Assembly: GCA_963513935.1 (NCBI GenBank)
Contig: OY740768.1
Span: 16,108,590-16,172,589, forward strand
Direction of reading: 5' to 3'
DNA length: 64,000 nt
Source: Aphrophora alni
Lineage: Eukaryota; Arthropoda; Insecta; Hemiptera; Aphrophoridae
In this document: positions 62,730 to 64,000 of the stretch, piece by piece
How the letters are laid out: the number at the start of each line of letters is the position of its first letter
Position numbering within the stretch: the stretch's first letter is position 1
The notes under the pieces: model-generated
The model's input: only the letters and a program-made list of their open reading frames with translations
What the model was told of the DNA's origin: nothing
The model's database searches: none
Program-made: the position numbers and the translations under genes

Positions 62730-62796
62730 ACTATGTGCGTGTGTGCGTGTGCGTGTGTGCGTGTGCGTGTGTGCGCTCGCGCGCACGTGTGTGCTG
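62730..62796. repeat. (GTGTGC)n/(GC)n alternating purine-pyrimidine tract
   Basis: About 65 bp alternate purine and pyrimidine (GTGCGTGTGTGC units, then GCGCTCGCGCGCACGTGTG). Such tracts can adopt left-handed Z-DNA; it is the most GC-rich simple repeat in the window. Confidence 0.9.
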
Positions 62797-64000
62797 TGAG
62801 TGGTTTTATAGGATGCTTTAAATATAGGTATTAATTTCCATTATAAAATAAAGTCTGTCTGGTAAAACATTATCTTTTTATGAATTTAATTTCATACTTG
62901 TATTGAACGCTTCTTGTTCGTGTAAATGATTGTGTCATTGTAATTAGACTTTTGTTAGAAGTGAGAAGATTAATATTATTTTACTTTTTAAGGTATTATA
63001 ATAGTTATATTTTGGTGAGTCATTCTGTTGTATTATGTGCCTTTGATTTATATGTTGTAATATTGTAAGTACAGAGAGAATAAATATATTCAATTAATTA
63101 ATTTAGTTTTAAATCTGATGTTTTCGGGTTAATTAAATAACAATCGATGGTTCGGTTAATTAAATCCTTCTAATGTCATCACTTCAACCTATATTCATGT
63201 ATTTTATTATTTTTCCAATGAAATCGGTAATTCGTCACTTAAAATAATTAAAATTGGTTTATGACTATCTTTAACCCTTAGCGAAAGCAATGTTGAGAAG
63301 AGAAAGTTAATTTACTTCATTCTCTCTTCGTATAGGGTGATGTTAAAGGGGGTTAACGCAGGAACAGAATATTCTCTAAGCCTGCTCACTTTTGTTTTGG
63401 AACTTAACACTGTAATCCTTAGTGTTAATTGATGTTATCCTCGATTTCTCAAAGTCTTGGCTTATATTTCTTTGAGTGATTTGTGACTCTTTCGATTGTC
63501 GCAAACTCAGACGTTTCCTAACATTTTAAATCTTGTCGCAGTTATTGTTTATGTTCTGATAAATGTGTTAGGACTTATAATGAAACATAAATATACAACT
63601 TAATCCTAATATTTAAATCCCAACAACTGAAATGATATGATAACACGGCCTAGTATTATTGTAATGGGTTCAACTTTACTGTTAGTTTCAATAAGTTAAC
63701 CCTTTAAGAAGTACAAATTCAGTACAAAAAGAGGTGGTAGTGTAAAATCAACATATTTACGGTTGTAAATAAAATCACGTGAGATTATTTACACCTAACC
63801 TTTATTTTGTTTCTCAAATAAAAATCTCTATTGGTAAAACTTGCTATGAATATAGAATGGTGAAAATTGTTGGTAAGAATACAGTTTCGTTGATTTCTAA
63901 ATTTGCAAGTGTTAAGTTCAATCGTTAGGTCGATATTATATTATGGGTGTCAACTCTGGGTTATGTCGTTGTAGGGAAAGCAACGAAATAGAATCTGTGC
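62797..64000. other. AT-rich non-coding stretch
   Basis: Nothing supportable is seen. A slightly GC-richer patch at 63280-63540 has no open frame of note. Confidence 0.5.

Overview
The window is eukaryotic, very AT-rich (roughly three quarters A+T by eye) and almost free of intact genes. It looks like intergenic or intronic DNA of a metazoan, probably an invertebrate. The evidence is the mix of decayed animal transposons (three mariner-superfamily relics, a LINE reverse transcriptase relic, a Crypton-type tyrosine recombinase), long (TA)n and (TCCA)n microsatellites, abundant fold-back repeats and only stop-riddled reading frames. The species cannot be fixed from the sequence. No operons, rRNA, convincing tRNA or CRISPR arrays are present.

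Layout. 1-7.5 kb: a GC-elevated coding-like block on the minus strand (about 1.08-1.72 kb), a 279-bp tandem duplication (2.28-2.83 kb), an internally deleted mariner-type element with terminal repeats (3560-4489) and a second, unrelated mariner transposase relic (7.1-7.53 kb). 9-17 kb: nested palindromes at 9254-9801, a GC-rich island at 12.24-12.5 kb, the first copy of an old 1.2-1.6 kb dispersed repeat (12.9-14.5 kb), a small hairpin at 16203-16319 and a nearly perfect 673-bp palindrome at 16378-17050. 18.9-21.5 kb: a promoter-like CCAAT/TATA block with a GC-richer leader, a (TA)n tract and a 610-bp TCCA/TCTA satellite. 24348-25518: a mariner-type element with ~275-bp terminal inverted repeats, TA flanks and a transposase reduced to its first and last residues.

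29.5-42.6 kb is the most interesting part. Two giant imperfect palindromes lie back to back: A/A' (29.49-34.88 kb, carrying 128-bp tandem units) and B/B' (34.88-41.43 kb). Each B arm carries a broken copy of the same tyrosine recombinase gene of Crypton type, with zinc-finger-like N-terminal part, an R-box, an LRHHVAT box and, in one arm only, an LGH...Y box. A remnant of the A tandem unit follows B' in the orientation expected if the whole array is an alternating inverted series (A A' B B' A'').

47-64 kb: palindromes at 47.37-47.55 kb and 53.81-53.91 kb, a half copy of the 9.4-kb palindrome family at 48.14 kb, a coding-like block with a 17-G run at 54.1-54.6 kb, the second copy of the old dispersed repeat at 55.4-56.6 kb, a LINE reverse-transcriptase relic at 61.5-61.9 kb and a GT/GC tract able to form Z-DNA at 62.73 kb.

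There is no evidence that these pieces work together as a host pathway; they are a record of transposition, internal deletion and inverted duplication. A recurring theme is a CTGANGAT-hairpin-GAAA signature in four short repeats, which resembles the core of a hammerhead ribozyme as found in Penelope-like retroelements.
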